Assembly (NCBI GenBank): GCA_960531495.1
Contig: OY482863.1
Location: forward strand, 6,651,963 to 6,715,962
DNA from: Zeus faber
Lineage: Eukaryota; Chordata; Actinopteri; Zeiformes; Zeidae
Direction of reading: 5' to 3'
Length of the DNA: 64,000 nt
Numbering within the stretch: the first letter of the stretch is position 1; the number at the start of each line of letters is the position of its first letter. A program made the translations under genes and the position numbers. The notes beneath the pieces were generated by a model. It made no database searches, was not told where the DNA came from, and saw only the letters and a program-made list of their open reading frames with translations. Of the stretch, positions 12,715-22,534 are shown piece by piece.

Positions 12715-14631
12715 GTATATATGTGTGTGTGAGTGTGTGTGTCGGGATTAACCCAGTTCGGGTTAGGGTAATTTACATACATTATATACATATAAAGTGT
12801 ATATATGTAGGTATATAATATCTATACAAAGATATATACATATATTATATATGTATATAATGTATGTATATGATATCTATGTATATATGTATGTATATTA
12901 GCTTAACCCGAACTCACCCTCTCTTAATACTGTTACCTAGCAGGTAAAAAAACTGACAGAGAGATGAAAGAGATCAAATCATATTCATAAAAAAATAGGT
13001 CATTGTATTGTCATCGTACAATTACTGCATGGTAATTGTCACCCTCCGAACGTAACTAATTTCTTCAATCAAATTTTGTTTTATCTGTTACCCTTTCTGC
13101 ATATGGAACACTTCATTTCAGTGTTTAGTAAAAGGGAAGAAATTGACGTATTGCAATTGATAGATGTATGGTTGTTTACTCACTTGTGTGAACAGCTAGA
13201 GAATGTAAAGCCTTCATTTTTCGGCCCTTGTGAAAAGTTTCAGACCGACACCGCGACTGGAAGCTACCGTTGCCAAGCAAATGCTAACCAGCAGAAACCT
13301 AGGAATATATATATATACTGTATATATAATTAACGGTGGATGTTGCAATATCCACAGTTATTAACAACTGTGGATAATAAATCTGAAGAATTTAATAAAT
13401 CTGAAGAATTGAATTTGTGATGATTGAGAAAAAAAATACATAAACGATGTAAGTTTTTGGAGCTGGTTTCAAACACTGTATAAGAGCCGTTTTGTACCTT
13501 GCATTCAGTGAAAATTGCAAAGGCAAGTTTTGGAAAAACAGAAAAAAGAAAATGACAAGAAGAAATGCAACGTTATGGCCGTTTCGGACAGGAAAGTCTG
13601 CTTGATCTGAAACCTCGGCACATGTCAGCCGACGCCCACTAGTGCAGCAAACACCACCGTCAGATGCGTTTTCGGATTCAGTTTAAATTGGCTTTACACA
13701 GTGGTGCTTCAAAACTGATTTTTTTCGATCAGTATATGACGTTTAACTCTGTATTTCGAATAATAATGAATACAATTGGTGTTGGACAAGCTCTGAGCAG
13801 CATCAGTTATCAAAAGAACATTTTAATTACGCTGCTCTCTGGAACAAGGAAGTGCTGCCTCCCAAGCTGCAACCTGGGCATTCAGGTCAAGCCAGTGGAC
13901 TCCCATCTTGTGTTGACGAGTGTATTAGCGCTGAAAGGAATTTGAAATGCAGTAACCAGAGTCCATGTCGGTGCCCTGCCAACCTCTAAGTGCTGAGAAG
14001 CCCCCCTGCCTCCTCCGGGGAGAGAACTTAGGGAGTCTGCTGATCCATCCATCCGGGAAAAAAAAAAAAAAGCCTAACAGATAAAAGACAAGGCCCGCAG
14101 GCGATCTGTGGAGAGATCCCCCGCTCTGGCCACCGCGACCCATCAGCACGGAGAATGGGATTGGCAGTAAAGCCCCGACCCCCGGCTATGAATGACATAC
14201 AAAGAAAAAATAAATCTCCCCGTAAGTCCTGGCAAAATGGGAGGGAAGATACCTTAAAGCTCATCGCATCCTAGCGATACATGAGACAGGGCCTATTTTC
14301 TCGTTGATGTCTGCAGATTTTTCCTGTTTTTTTATGTTAAGGTTTTTTTAACATGTTAAGGTGTTTTTTACCCCCGCATGGTTCAAAGCTCAGTCCCGCT
14401 CGGTTCATCAAACATATTAAATATAATTTTCAAAATAAATACACAGCAGCTCAACAACATATCAGATGTCATAATAGTTTCTTGCGCATTGATATGTTCA
14501 AAAGCAAAATGAATAAATGACAGGAAAACAAATAAATTAACTGAAAGGCTCATGTTCCCGATGAGCCTAAATGACTACATTACTCAAAGTAAAACCTTTT
14601 ACCTTTTCTGTATCAAAGCATCAAAAATATA

Positions 14632-14686
<55 letters not shown>

Positions 14687-17600
14687 TAAAGTAGTATTAA
14701 TAATAATAATATTAATTAAATTGTATTATCAATTAATAATAATACAATTTCATTGTCAATAATTGTATCATTGAATTATTGAGGCTTTTTGTCTATCTTA
14801 CCCAGATTCAAATGAAAAAAGATCAATGCCAATTGCATCCCTGTGCGTATGGTATACACACTAAAGCAACAGCTTGCGTAGTAACTGTGTTTGCTCAATG
14901 AAAGGCCGCAGGGGGAATCAGCTCGCCTAGCTCCTGTGACAGAGAGATATATATCTGAAAGGTTGAGTTATCTAACTGATACAAGAAAGATAAAAAACAT
15001 TAAAAACCGATCTTCGATGTTTTAAATGCTTCTGCCTTCTGATTTACTTTTGATTAGTGTGGTGTGGAGATGGTGTGGCTTGAACAGCCACACCTGTCTT
15101 GGGCCAGGTATTTTGCCCGGGATCAGGGTGGCTGTTCGCCTGTTGCTTGTTACAGTAATCAACGTGCAACAGGTTAAAACCCCATTCCCCCACACACACA
15201 GGAGAGGAGCCCTTTTCACGACATGTTTCCATCTGCTCTGAGCTTCTTCCACCTTGCCCACCCTCGACAATAAACCTGGTGTGTTTTCATCACCTGTGTC
15301 ATCACCTATGTCTGTGTCGGAGGGCCCTGAAAAGGCTACTGGGGGCATGTGGCAGGAGAAACTGCCACAGCGATCCACCCGCACGGCGCAGCAATCTATG
15401 AAATGGGTATCAACTTTCGCGTCTGAATCTGGGCGCAAGTTGAAACCGAGTGTCCTTCTGAGAACATCAGATCACTTCTTTGCTGGCTAACGGCTAACAA
15501 GCGCTGCTCGCTCCGCAGAATGGAGAAGGAGATCCAGGATTTGGAGACGCTGGAGCTGAGCATCTCCGCCAACGAGGAGGTCACCCTCAAACGCTTGAAA
15601 GAGGTGGAGAGGTCTGCAGAAGACATTATCAAGGTACCCCACCACCCGCCCACACCGCCATTTCAGGACACCTTAGAATTCCGCCTGCGGTGTTCGTTTT
15701 GAGGAGATTGCTGTTTGTGCCTTTTTGTGCTTGTTTGGATGATCTGATTGGATGGTGTTATTGTTGGCATGTCGGCAGAGGTGGACAAAAGTATTGAATA
15801 TTTCTAGTACATTCGCTATGTGTCGTAGTTTTGAACTCAATGAAGAATGTAAAAGCATACTGCCAAGTTTCATTCGAGGCCTCCTGTACCTTTGTATATG
15901 TGAATAGAGATAATTATGTGCATTTGTTTTTCACTGTTAATGATGACGTTCCACCTGACGTTAATTTTAACATTTGCTAAGAATGTGTAAAACATACTCT
16001 AAAACTGCTTTAGTTACTTTTAAAACACCGAAAAACACTTAAGTTCAAATACAATAAATAAGCAAGTTGACAAGCAAGTTAACCTATTCTAGGTTAACTT
16101 GCTTGTCAATTGTATTGGTATTATGTCAACTTATTGTGTTTTATGTCGATTGTGGCAGTTTTCCTACCACGCGCCACCCAATTGGCGTTTTAGGGACCTC
16201 CGGCACAGAGACCCAGAAGACGGGCTGTTGTAAAAAACAGTTTATTGTAGAGAGTTGGCCAGTTTGAATTAGCCAGGAGTAGATAGACATGTGTCATGAC
16301 AGGGCGCCTACCCTGAGTGTGTGTGAGGATGGGGGTTTTACCTGCCGCTCGTTAGACCAACCAACGAGCAACAGGTATGCAGCCACACTGACCCCAATCA
16401 CCTAGATCCAGGTCAGGTGTGGCTTCTCACCACACCATCCCCACACCACTTCGATTTCTGAGCATAATGACATAATGGTCAACAAGAGTAGTGAGGTGTT
16501 TTGAAGGAAAAGGAGTAAACATTGATAACTTTATTGTAATTAGATACTTAAAGCCCTGCTCTGAAGAGACGTAAAAAACAAAAACATTTTATATGATATA
16601 TGAACCAAATAGTGTTCCACCTGTGTATTGTGAGTTACAACCAATAGAGTGATTGAGTTGCGTGTGTCAGCTAATAACTAGGATGGATGGCGTGATGAGC
16701 GGAAGCTACTTTGCTGCCTAACACTCTGCCTCATCCCTCTGCAAATTTCCTGAGGAACATTTTGTCTACTTTTCTAACAACAACATATCCCGTGCTTCAC
16801 CAACAACTAATGTTTGAGCTTGGCATGGTATGGCAGGTAACATGGAATGCTGGGAAAAGCCCTGAGACCTTTGCAAAGAGAAGATGCATCAAAAGAACCA
16901 GATTGATAGCATTGATAACACTAACGCTATCAGAGTGTGATATGCTATGCCGCCGATGTGGCTCTGGAGAGCCCTTTTTCTGACCGAGCTGATGTTAAGC
17001 TTCTGTATCTTCACACACAGGAGCTAAATGATGAGTTCCGAAAAGGTAAAGACTTTTTCACTACCATATTTTTAATTTATACCTTTAACATTATAACATT
17101 CAATAAAGTGCATGATTGCAGTTGATGGTTTTTTCATTTATTTTGTTATGTTTGGTGAATATTATAATATCCGCTTCATCTGACGGGTACAATTTTTTGT
17201 CTTCTCAGATCTGAAGCGTCATGTTCCCTCACCAGTCCCTGATTCACCACCTTGTGTCCTCCCAACGCAATGGACTAAGACTCCAAAACGACAGACTGGT
17301 GGCGGTGAACCCAAGAAGGGTATAACAGCTACATTATCTACCACGTCGCCATTTAAATTCATAAACAACGTCTATGATTTGGATTTGATTGTGATTGATG
17401 CGGAAACGTGTAAGAATTACAGTATACAATCTGATTTTGTATTCATTTCAATCTATAGAGAAGGAGAAGGAGAGCTACTTTCCTCCACATTTTTCTTTTT
17501 TTTGCATTCCGTCTCAGCTCAACCATTACAAAGACAAATCATTTTGTATTCTCAAAGCATTGCTGCCCCTGCTGCCTGCGACTGCCCAGTATGACTGAAG

Positions 17601-19339
17601 AGCCTCTTGTTCCCATTTTGCCTGTTTTTAAAAGCACCATGGAAATTGTAAAGCAATTTGTTTTTCAGTCAGGAGGAGAGAAGCTTCTGCTCAGGGAACT
17701 CCACCGCAGTTGCATTTTGGACAGACTTATCATTATATCTTTGCGATTGTAGCCTGGTTTGAAACCCAACCAGGGCCTCTGTGCAGAGTTTGCATGCTCT
17801 CATTGTGTTCCTTTGGGATTCCTCCAGTTGTTTCCGCCAACACCAAAAAGGAATGCACACACAGTTATACTGTGGCCATTGCCCTCAACCAAACCACTGG
17901 CCTTAAAATGGAGATCCCGGGTCTGTGACACCCATTGATCCTAATAGTTAAGACGGGTAAAATGCAGAGGACACGCACATGGCCAACAGTATAAAGTAAT
18001 TCGTGATTTATCTCTTTTTGAATCAGTAATGCTATGTTTCACTAAAATATTATTTATAAACTATTGTCTTAAGACATTCATCAGTTTCTTTTCTTTCTTC
18101 TTCACTCTCTGGTCAGCTACATTTGCCATGGAGATCAGTGTGGAGCACGACACCCGCACAGGCGAGAGTCAGGTGGTGGCCACAGCCACGATCACCCCGG
18201 AAACTGCCAAGGAGAGGGGCGTGAAAGTCTACGATGACGGCCGGAAGTCTGTGTACGCACTACACCAGGATGCAGGCAAAGTGCCTAAGGGAGCAGTTGG
18301 GGAATTGACGCCGTTAGAGGTAGATGAGCTCCTACGTCAAGCAACAGACAAAAAGGTGCCCAGCGATGTTCAGTACCACCAACCGGTGTACTCTACACCC
18401 TACGATGGGAACAGTAGGCCTTCAACACCGAAGACCCCCAATAAGACACCTAGGCAGACCCCTACCTCCAGCCCGAGCCCCTTCCCTTTCCTTTCCCAAA
18501 ATGAAGCTCAAACCCCCGGAGAGGAAAGCCAGCTCCTCAGTGACCTCCAAGGATTTAGAAGTCCAAGTAAAACACAGAGCCCCAGTCCTCCCCAAATGCT
18601 AAAGGACAGAGGCCAAAGGTTCCACGTTCTAAGGCAGGCACTCACTGACCAACCGCCACTTCCTGCGTCTTTGTCAGCTTGCGTTGTTGGCAAAATTCCA
18701 CCCGGGCTCACCAATGGCCACGAGGAAAGAACTTGTAACAAAGCAGCAGAGCTGGTCTCAGTCAAAGCCAGGTCCGAGGGGATACCGACACCCATTCAGT
18801 CGGTCTACAGGTGTGATGAAGGCCCCAGTCCTTCATCAAGAAGCCGCAAGTCTGGAGACTGCCCCACTCCTGTCCCACTGATAGAGGATGCAACAGAATT
18901 CTGCAGACGTTCACCATTCTACCCGGAGAGCGAGGAGTCGCTCAACTTTGTCAACGCCCTCCCGGAGGACGTTGAGACTGAGCCGGTCACCATGATTTTC
19001 ATGGGTTACAAGAAGGCAGAGGACGAAGAGGAAGAGGAGGACATCCAGGCTGAACTGATAATTATTGGCAACAGCGATGGTGAAGAGGAGAAAAGCGGCG
19101 GCGCTGATGATGATGTGGACGGTCTGCTTTCGTACCATCCCGAGGGATACAGGAGCAAGGTCTTCCGTCCCAAAGTGGCCATGGCCAAAGTGTCTGGGGG
19201 TGCAGACCTCATCAACGACACCTACACAAATTGTGACGATCTGCTGCTGCCGCTGAAGCCAACGTTCATCCACAAGCCCGGGAAACGCAGTCCTTGCCTA
19301 GATGGACAGCAGCGGGTGGCATTGACCTGGAGAAGATGA
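6405..19339 (+). CDS. palmd: Palmdelphin (paralemmin family), complete coding model, 7 exons
   Basis: Paralemmin-family protein, a cytosolic, membrane- and cytoskeleton-associated coiled-coil protein. Joined exons: 6405-6449, 8188-8268, 10879-11009, 15519-15633, 17021-17045, 17209-17319, 18117-19339; 1731 nt, 576 aa plus stop. All six junctions are GT-AG and keep frame. Residues 1 to about 135 are a charged coiled coil starting MEEADLLKERLQAIT, close to the palmdelphin start. Residues about 172-240 hold the paralemmin core (AMEISVEHDTRTGES, GVKVYDDGRKSVYAL, LEVDELLRQAT). Residues about 455-495 carry EPVTMIFMGYKKAED, which separates palmdelphin from other paralemmins. The human protein is about 551 aa. 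The first coding exon is preceded by an acceptor, so a 5' UTR exon lies upstream. Odd point: the usual palmdelphin C-terminal tail is not visible; the exon 7 frame runs on to a TGA after TWRR, or splices onward from a weak donor after 19315. Neighbours FRRS1 and AGL support the identity. Confidence 0.9.
6450..8187 (+). other. palmd intron 1 (between coding exons)
   Basis: Contains a CTCTTCTCTC-type repeat (about 6520-6575) and otherwise unique-looking AT-rich DNA; (TA)n just before exon 2 at 8145-8163. Confidence 0.7.
8188..8268 (+). CDS. palmd: palmd coding exon 2 (residues 16-42)
   Basis: Acceptor cccacag, donor AAG|gtaatt, 81 nt, phase 0 to 0. Encodes a Lys/Arg/Glu-rich coiled-coil stretch (DKRRVQEDIAKKRRQIEEEK). 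Confidence 0.92.
8269..10878 (+). other. palmd intron 2
   Basis: Holds the 90-bp minisatellite and, at about 9890-10080, a fish-type interspersed fragment (AGAGGTTTATTCGTCACATA ... ACAGTGAAATG) followed by a short (GA)n. Nothing else recognised. Confidence 0.6.
8545..8850 (-). repeat. 90-bp minisatellite with an open frame on the minus strand
   Basis: More than three tandem copies of a 90-bp unit in palmd intron 2. On the minus strand it reads as a 30-residue repeat built of EPSAATAESQPVPYSEPSAA and AAEAQSVP; the frame stays open for 159 codons (8479-8958). To the right a second short repeat (CTCTGGAGCGCTGGGCAGCG, 8998-9035) follows. Either a minisatellite with a period divisible by three or the low-complexity part of a lost transposon protein. 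Confidence 0.8.
10879..11009 (+). CDS. palmd: palmd coding exon 3 (residues 43-86)
   Basis: Encodes KKALREQWLMDGLSQQ, matching the family KKALREKWLLDG segment. Donor ACAG|gtacac, ends with 2 nt of codon 86. The acceptor (gatcaacag) has almost no pyrimidine tract, unusual beside the other exons of this gene. Confidence 0.9.
11658..12086. mobile_element. Tigger-like MITE, copy 1 (family A)
   Basis: Ends CAGGTACTCCTCACTTAACG and, on the other strand, CAGGTACTACTCAGTTAAGG, flanked by TA on both sides, the target duplication of the Tc1/mariner/pogo superfamily. The inside has TATATAGTGTATATAG-type repeats and no coding capacity. Other copies at 39815-39955 and 57002-57383. Confidence 0.8.
12660..12900. 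repeat. (TA)n / (GT)n block
   Basis: (CA)n, then (TA)n from about 12676 to 12710, then GT- and ATGTATAT-rich sequence. Strongly self-complementary. Confidence 0.85.
14633..14690. repeat. (ATT)n trinucleotide array
   Basis: About 19 units, followed by imperfect AAT-rich sequence to about 14760. Confidence 0.95.
15055..15310 (-). mobile_element. Interspersed repeat family B, copy 1 (minus)
   Basis: The reverse complement shares CTCTCCTGTGTGTGTGGGG, GGTTTTAACCTGTTGC and CAGGTGTGGCTG with the copies at 16190 and 21830. No coding capacity; class unknown (SINE- or MITE-like). Confidence 0.65.
15519..15633 (+). CDS. palmd: palmd coding exon 4 (residues 86-124)
   Basis: Acceptor ctccgcag, donor AAG|gtaccc. 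Completes Arg86, then MEKEIQDLETLELSISANEE, the conserved paralemmin coiled coil ending in SAEDIIK. Ends in phase 0. Confidence 0.93.
16067..16109. repeat. Perfect 19-bp inverted repeat (hairpin)
   Basis: TTGACAAGCAAGTTAACCT at 16067-16085, five-base loop ATTCT, exact reverse complement at 16091-16109. Confidence 0.95.
16190..16450 (+). mobile_element. Interspersed repeat family B, copy 2
   Basis: Shares GGGGGTTTTACCTG, CCAACGAGCAACAGGTATGC and ACCACACCATCCCCACACCA with the copy at 21830-22105. Confidence 0.75.
17021..17045 (+). CDS. palmd: palmd coding exon 5, 25-nt microexon (residues 125-132)
   Basis: Acceptor tcacacacag, donor AAAG|gtaaag. Encodes ELNDEFRK and ends with 1 nt of codon 133. 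The phase fits both neighbours. A very short exon that ORF scans miss. Confidence 0.8.
17209..17319 (+). CDS. palmd: palmd coding exon 6 (residues 133-169)
   Basis: Acceptor cttctcag, donor AAGG|gtataa. Encodes a Pro-rich linker (DLKRHVPSPVPDSPP, then TKTPKRQTGGGEPKK). Phase 1 to phase 1. Confidence 0.85.
17320..18116 (+). other. palmd intron 6
   Basis: No repeats or exons recognised; a pyrimidine-rich tract precedes exon 7. Confidence 0.6.
18117..19339 (+). CDS. palmd: palmd large exon 7 (residues 170-576)
   Basis: Acceptor ctctggtcag. Holds the paralemmin core and an acidic region (EDEEEEEDIQAELIIIG). The open frame runs to TGA at 19337-19339. A possible donor, CGG|gtggca after 19315, would end the exon in phase 0 and drop the last seven codons (VALTWRR). 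The Thr-Pro and Ser-Pro rich middle (residues about 255-330) is low complexity and poorly conserved. Confidence 0.9.
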
Positions 19340-19873
19340 AGGGGCTCTATATCCATCCATCTATCCATCCATCCATTCTTTCTTTCTTCCTCACTCACTA
19401 GATTGTCCCATCCAGACCTTTGGGTATGTTTGGTTAATAGATCAAAGTTCAATTTTGTGACTTCTCACCCATACTTGCTACTTAGAAACGTAATACTGAC
19501 AGGTTACATCCTATGCCTTCTATGTGGCATTTGCTTTTTGATTTTCCTTTTTCCTGATCATTTTGTCCTAAGTTTGAAATGTAGCTCACCATTTTTGCTT
19601 GGTCAATCAGCATCACTAGCTGTTGGCTTTTCTGCCACATACTGGCAAATATCTTGCATAATTACATCGTCACACTCCCATGACTTCATGATGCAGCATG
19701 CTTATCCCCTCTGTGCCTTTGCTATACTGCAGCTATCAGATGTAATTAAACAAATCCCTCCATCAAAGAAAGATTTAGAGTCACTGGAAATCTGTTAGCA
19801 TCTTACATGGCCGAACACCATTGTATGTTAGGGTATGGATTTTAATCACTAACTGATAAAAGAACGAAACAAT

Positions 19874-19879
19874 AATAAA
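19874..19879 (+). terminator. Candidate polyadenylation signal for palmd
   Basis: AATAAA about 535 nt after the in-exon stop of palmd. A second AATAAA lies at 20344. Presence supports a palmd transcript ending here rather than always reading on into the downstream gene. Confidence 0.4.
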
Positions 19880-20906
19880 CTAAAGACTAAGACTAACTGG
19901 ATTGCTGTGTTGTATCCATTTTCAAAATCACAGTCCATTGTCTCACCATGGGACCAAAACTGAGGAAGTGGCATAACACCACAAGTAGAAATACAAATAA
20001 TACAAAGCCCTCATTTACACTCATGTATAATCCATGTACGTATGCATGAAAACGCCCTTCTTTGCCATTCATAGGTTACATAAATCAGGGAGAATGACAA
20101 GATCTATATATGTATGTATGAGAGAGAGAGAGTGAGAGAAACAGAAAGGGAAACAGAATTAAGTACACTATGTCCCTGTAAATCATTAAAGTGCTTGTCC
20201 TTGGGTCTCTCTCTCGCTCTCGCTCTCTGTCGTTTTAAGGACAGAGTACGGAGGAGGGGGCCGAGAAATCATCTCAGACATAATGCTTCAGAGATGCGGT
20301 TACATAACAACAATTTCCATTTAGCAAGATGAAATTTGGGTGAAATAAAAAAAACCCGGCAGCCTTCAGCTCACATAGTTCTCGTTTGGGAGTCCGTCAT
20401 AGTGTACTTTCATGTCCCTCCTGCCTGATATGTTTTCCTGATATGATTCAAATCTTTTAAGGGCGTGGAGCAGAGAGGCATATTAGTTACCGATGCTGCT
20501 GTCAATTTCTCTCTGGATTTCTCTCGTACAGGAATGCAAAGGACGTGTGCCATCAAAAAAATTGTTTTGAATTTTGTTTCATAATTTGAAATCAGATTGG
20601 CTTTTCAGTTCAACAAATAAATAATAGTTTTTTATTCTGTATTGCTGATAGTATTGATATTAAATCATTTCATTTCACACATTTGACTCCATATTATGTA
20701 TTAGTGCCTTCATAATAAATAGGATGATACTGTAATATTTAATCTATCTTAATTATGTTTAAAATAAAATACTAAATAAAACTAACAGTCTACAGCGACG
20801 CATTGGCACATGTAAAGAGTGATGAAATGTACAGTATGTTTAAATAAATGTCGACACAAAACGACGAAACGTGGGCGTTGTTGCTTGTCTTTGTGTGTGT
20901 TTGTAT

Positions 20907-20909
<3 letters not shown>

Positions 20910-20966
<57 letters not shown>
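20910..20966. repeat. (GT)n microsatellite
   Basis: About 57 bp of GT. Confidence 0.95.
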
Positions 20967-20968
<2 letters not shown>

Positions 20969-21829
20969 AAATGAATGCTGTTGCAAAGCAGCTGATATTA
21001 GAAAGAAAATACACACTGTCGTGCAGTGATTCTCTGCCTGACAGGAACCATCAAATCTATAAGCGTGAGGCCATGGAACCTGTTTCACAAAATGTTGGGG
21101 AAACTATGATCAAAACAGTCATTACTGTGCCTTCTCTAATGGCAACATCTTGAAAATGAAATAACAGTGTAGTTGAAATAAATTAGAAGTTGAAAAAAAA
21201 TTACTTTGAAACACTGTGAAGGGCCCCTGGGGGTCCCCAGACATCAACATTGACCACCGCTGTAGCGTATGTACATTTAGTGAGGCAAGACTCGCAAACG
21301 ATTCGTTTGTAGCGAACAAATCTCTGAAATGACTCTTCCGGGAGTCACTTGACCAAATTTGACTTTTGTTTGTTTAGCTCGTGGCTGGGTAACTGCAGTC
21401 AGGCATTCACCGAGTCTCAACGATTCCTGGACAAAAAGAGCAGTGAGCTGCGAAATGGATGCAGTTGAAACTGAAAATGATTGTCAAGGATCAGGGGCAT
21501 GTAGAGTGAGTGTCTGGGCCTTCAGCCTCAATAAAGCCTTAACTTGAAGTCATGTGACAGTGGTGTAGCTGGTTTATAGCCTAATGTTAGCTTTTTACTT
21601 CTGCTGATTGCATTTACGCTTTCAAAAATCATAGGTGGTGTTCATTTGTGAAGATTATCTTGCTGGACAAAACGTGTACAGATATGATTAACTTTTGTTT
21701 GCCACAGAGCTTTTCTCCTTCAATGATCCAAAATCCAATGGATGAATCCCATTGGCTTTTTGTCGAAGGAACCAGGGTGATACTAACTTCCGGGTGGGCC
21801 TACAAAAATACATCATCCTGCGGCAGTTT

Positions 21830-22105
21830 CAGGGCCCTGCGGCACCGAGGCACAGACGATGGGGTTGAGAAAACACTCGTTATTGTGGAAAGGGGGCTTG
21901 ATACAATAAGCCCCGGAGCAGATGGACACATGTAATGACAAGGACTCCTCTCCTGAGTGAGTGTGGGGATGGGGGTTTTACCTGTTGCCCGTTAGACCAA
22001 CCAACGAGCAACAGGTATGCAGCCACCCTGATCCTAGGCCCCAATTACCTAGACCCGGGACAGGTGTGGCTGCTCAAACCACACCATCCCCACACCACAC
22101 ATCCC
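21830..22105 (+). mobile_element. Interspersed repeat family B, copy 3
   Basis: Nearly matches copy 2 over GGGGGTTTTACCTGTTGCCC to ACCACACCATCCCCACACCA, with upstream similarity (AGCAGATGGACACATGTAAT) to copy 1. Confidence 0.75.
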
Positions 22106-22534
22106 TGCAGCACTCTATGACTCTATCCCCGCTCCCCCAGACACAAACAAAGAGCGAATGGAACCACAACATCCGGTTACCTTCAAAGAGCCATATTCCC
22201 ATCACTACACTTTGCGCTCTGCCAAACAAAATCACTGTGACCGAATGTGATGACTCTTGGGGGAACTCCCTTCACCACTTAGAGCCAAACACTCTTCGTT
22301 CATCCCTCGCCCGCCGGCGTGCCACAGCAACGGGATGACAAAACAATCCAAGAGTTGGAAAATCAAAACCACTCTTTTCACCGAGTGACTCGTCAAGAAC
22401 CGAGTCTCAGAAAAATAAAGAGTCATTTAACATTTCATCACCACGCGCATCAAACGATGACGCTCAGTCATGGTTTCATCCTGTGAGAATCCACATAATG
22501 TTGGAATAGAAAAAAATATTCATAATCAAGAGAG

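Larger units (their letters stand above)
11010..15518 (+). other. palmd intron 3
   Basis: Longest palmd intron. Carries a Tigger-like MITE (11658-12086), a (TA)n/(GT)n block (12660-12900), an (ATT)n array (14633-14690) and one copy of an interspersed repeat (15055-15310). No exon seen. Confidence 0.6.
15634..17020 (+). other. palmd intron 4
   Basis: Contains a perfect 19-bp hairpin (16067-16109) and a second copy of repeat family B (16190-16450). No exon seen. Confidence 0.6.
19340..22534. other. palmd 3' flank (UTR and intergenic or intron)
   Basis: CCATCCATC repeat just after the stop, candidate polyadenylation signals, (GT)n at 20910-20966, a hAT-end-like fragment near 21200-21260 (GGGCCCCTGGGGGTCCCCAG) and repeat family B copy 3. 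No exon recognised. Confidence 0.55.

Noticed and set aside
18911-19273. Antisense frame of 120 codons within palmd exon 7
   Set aside because: Lies opposite a conserved coding exon and has no recognisable domain.
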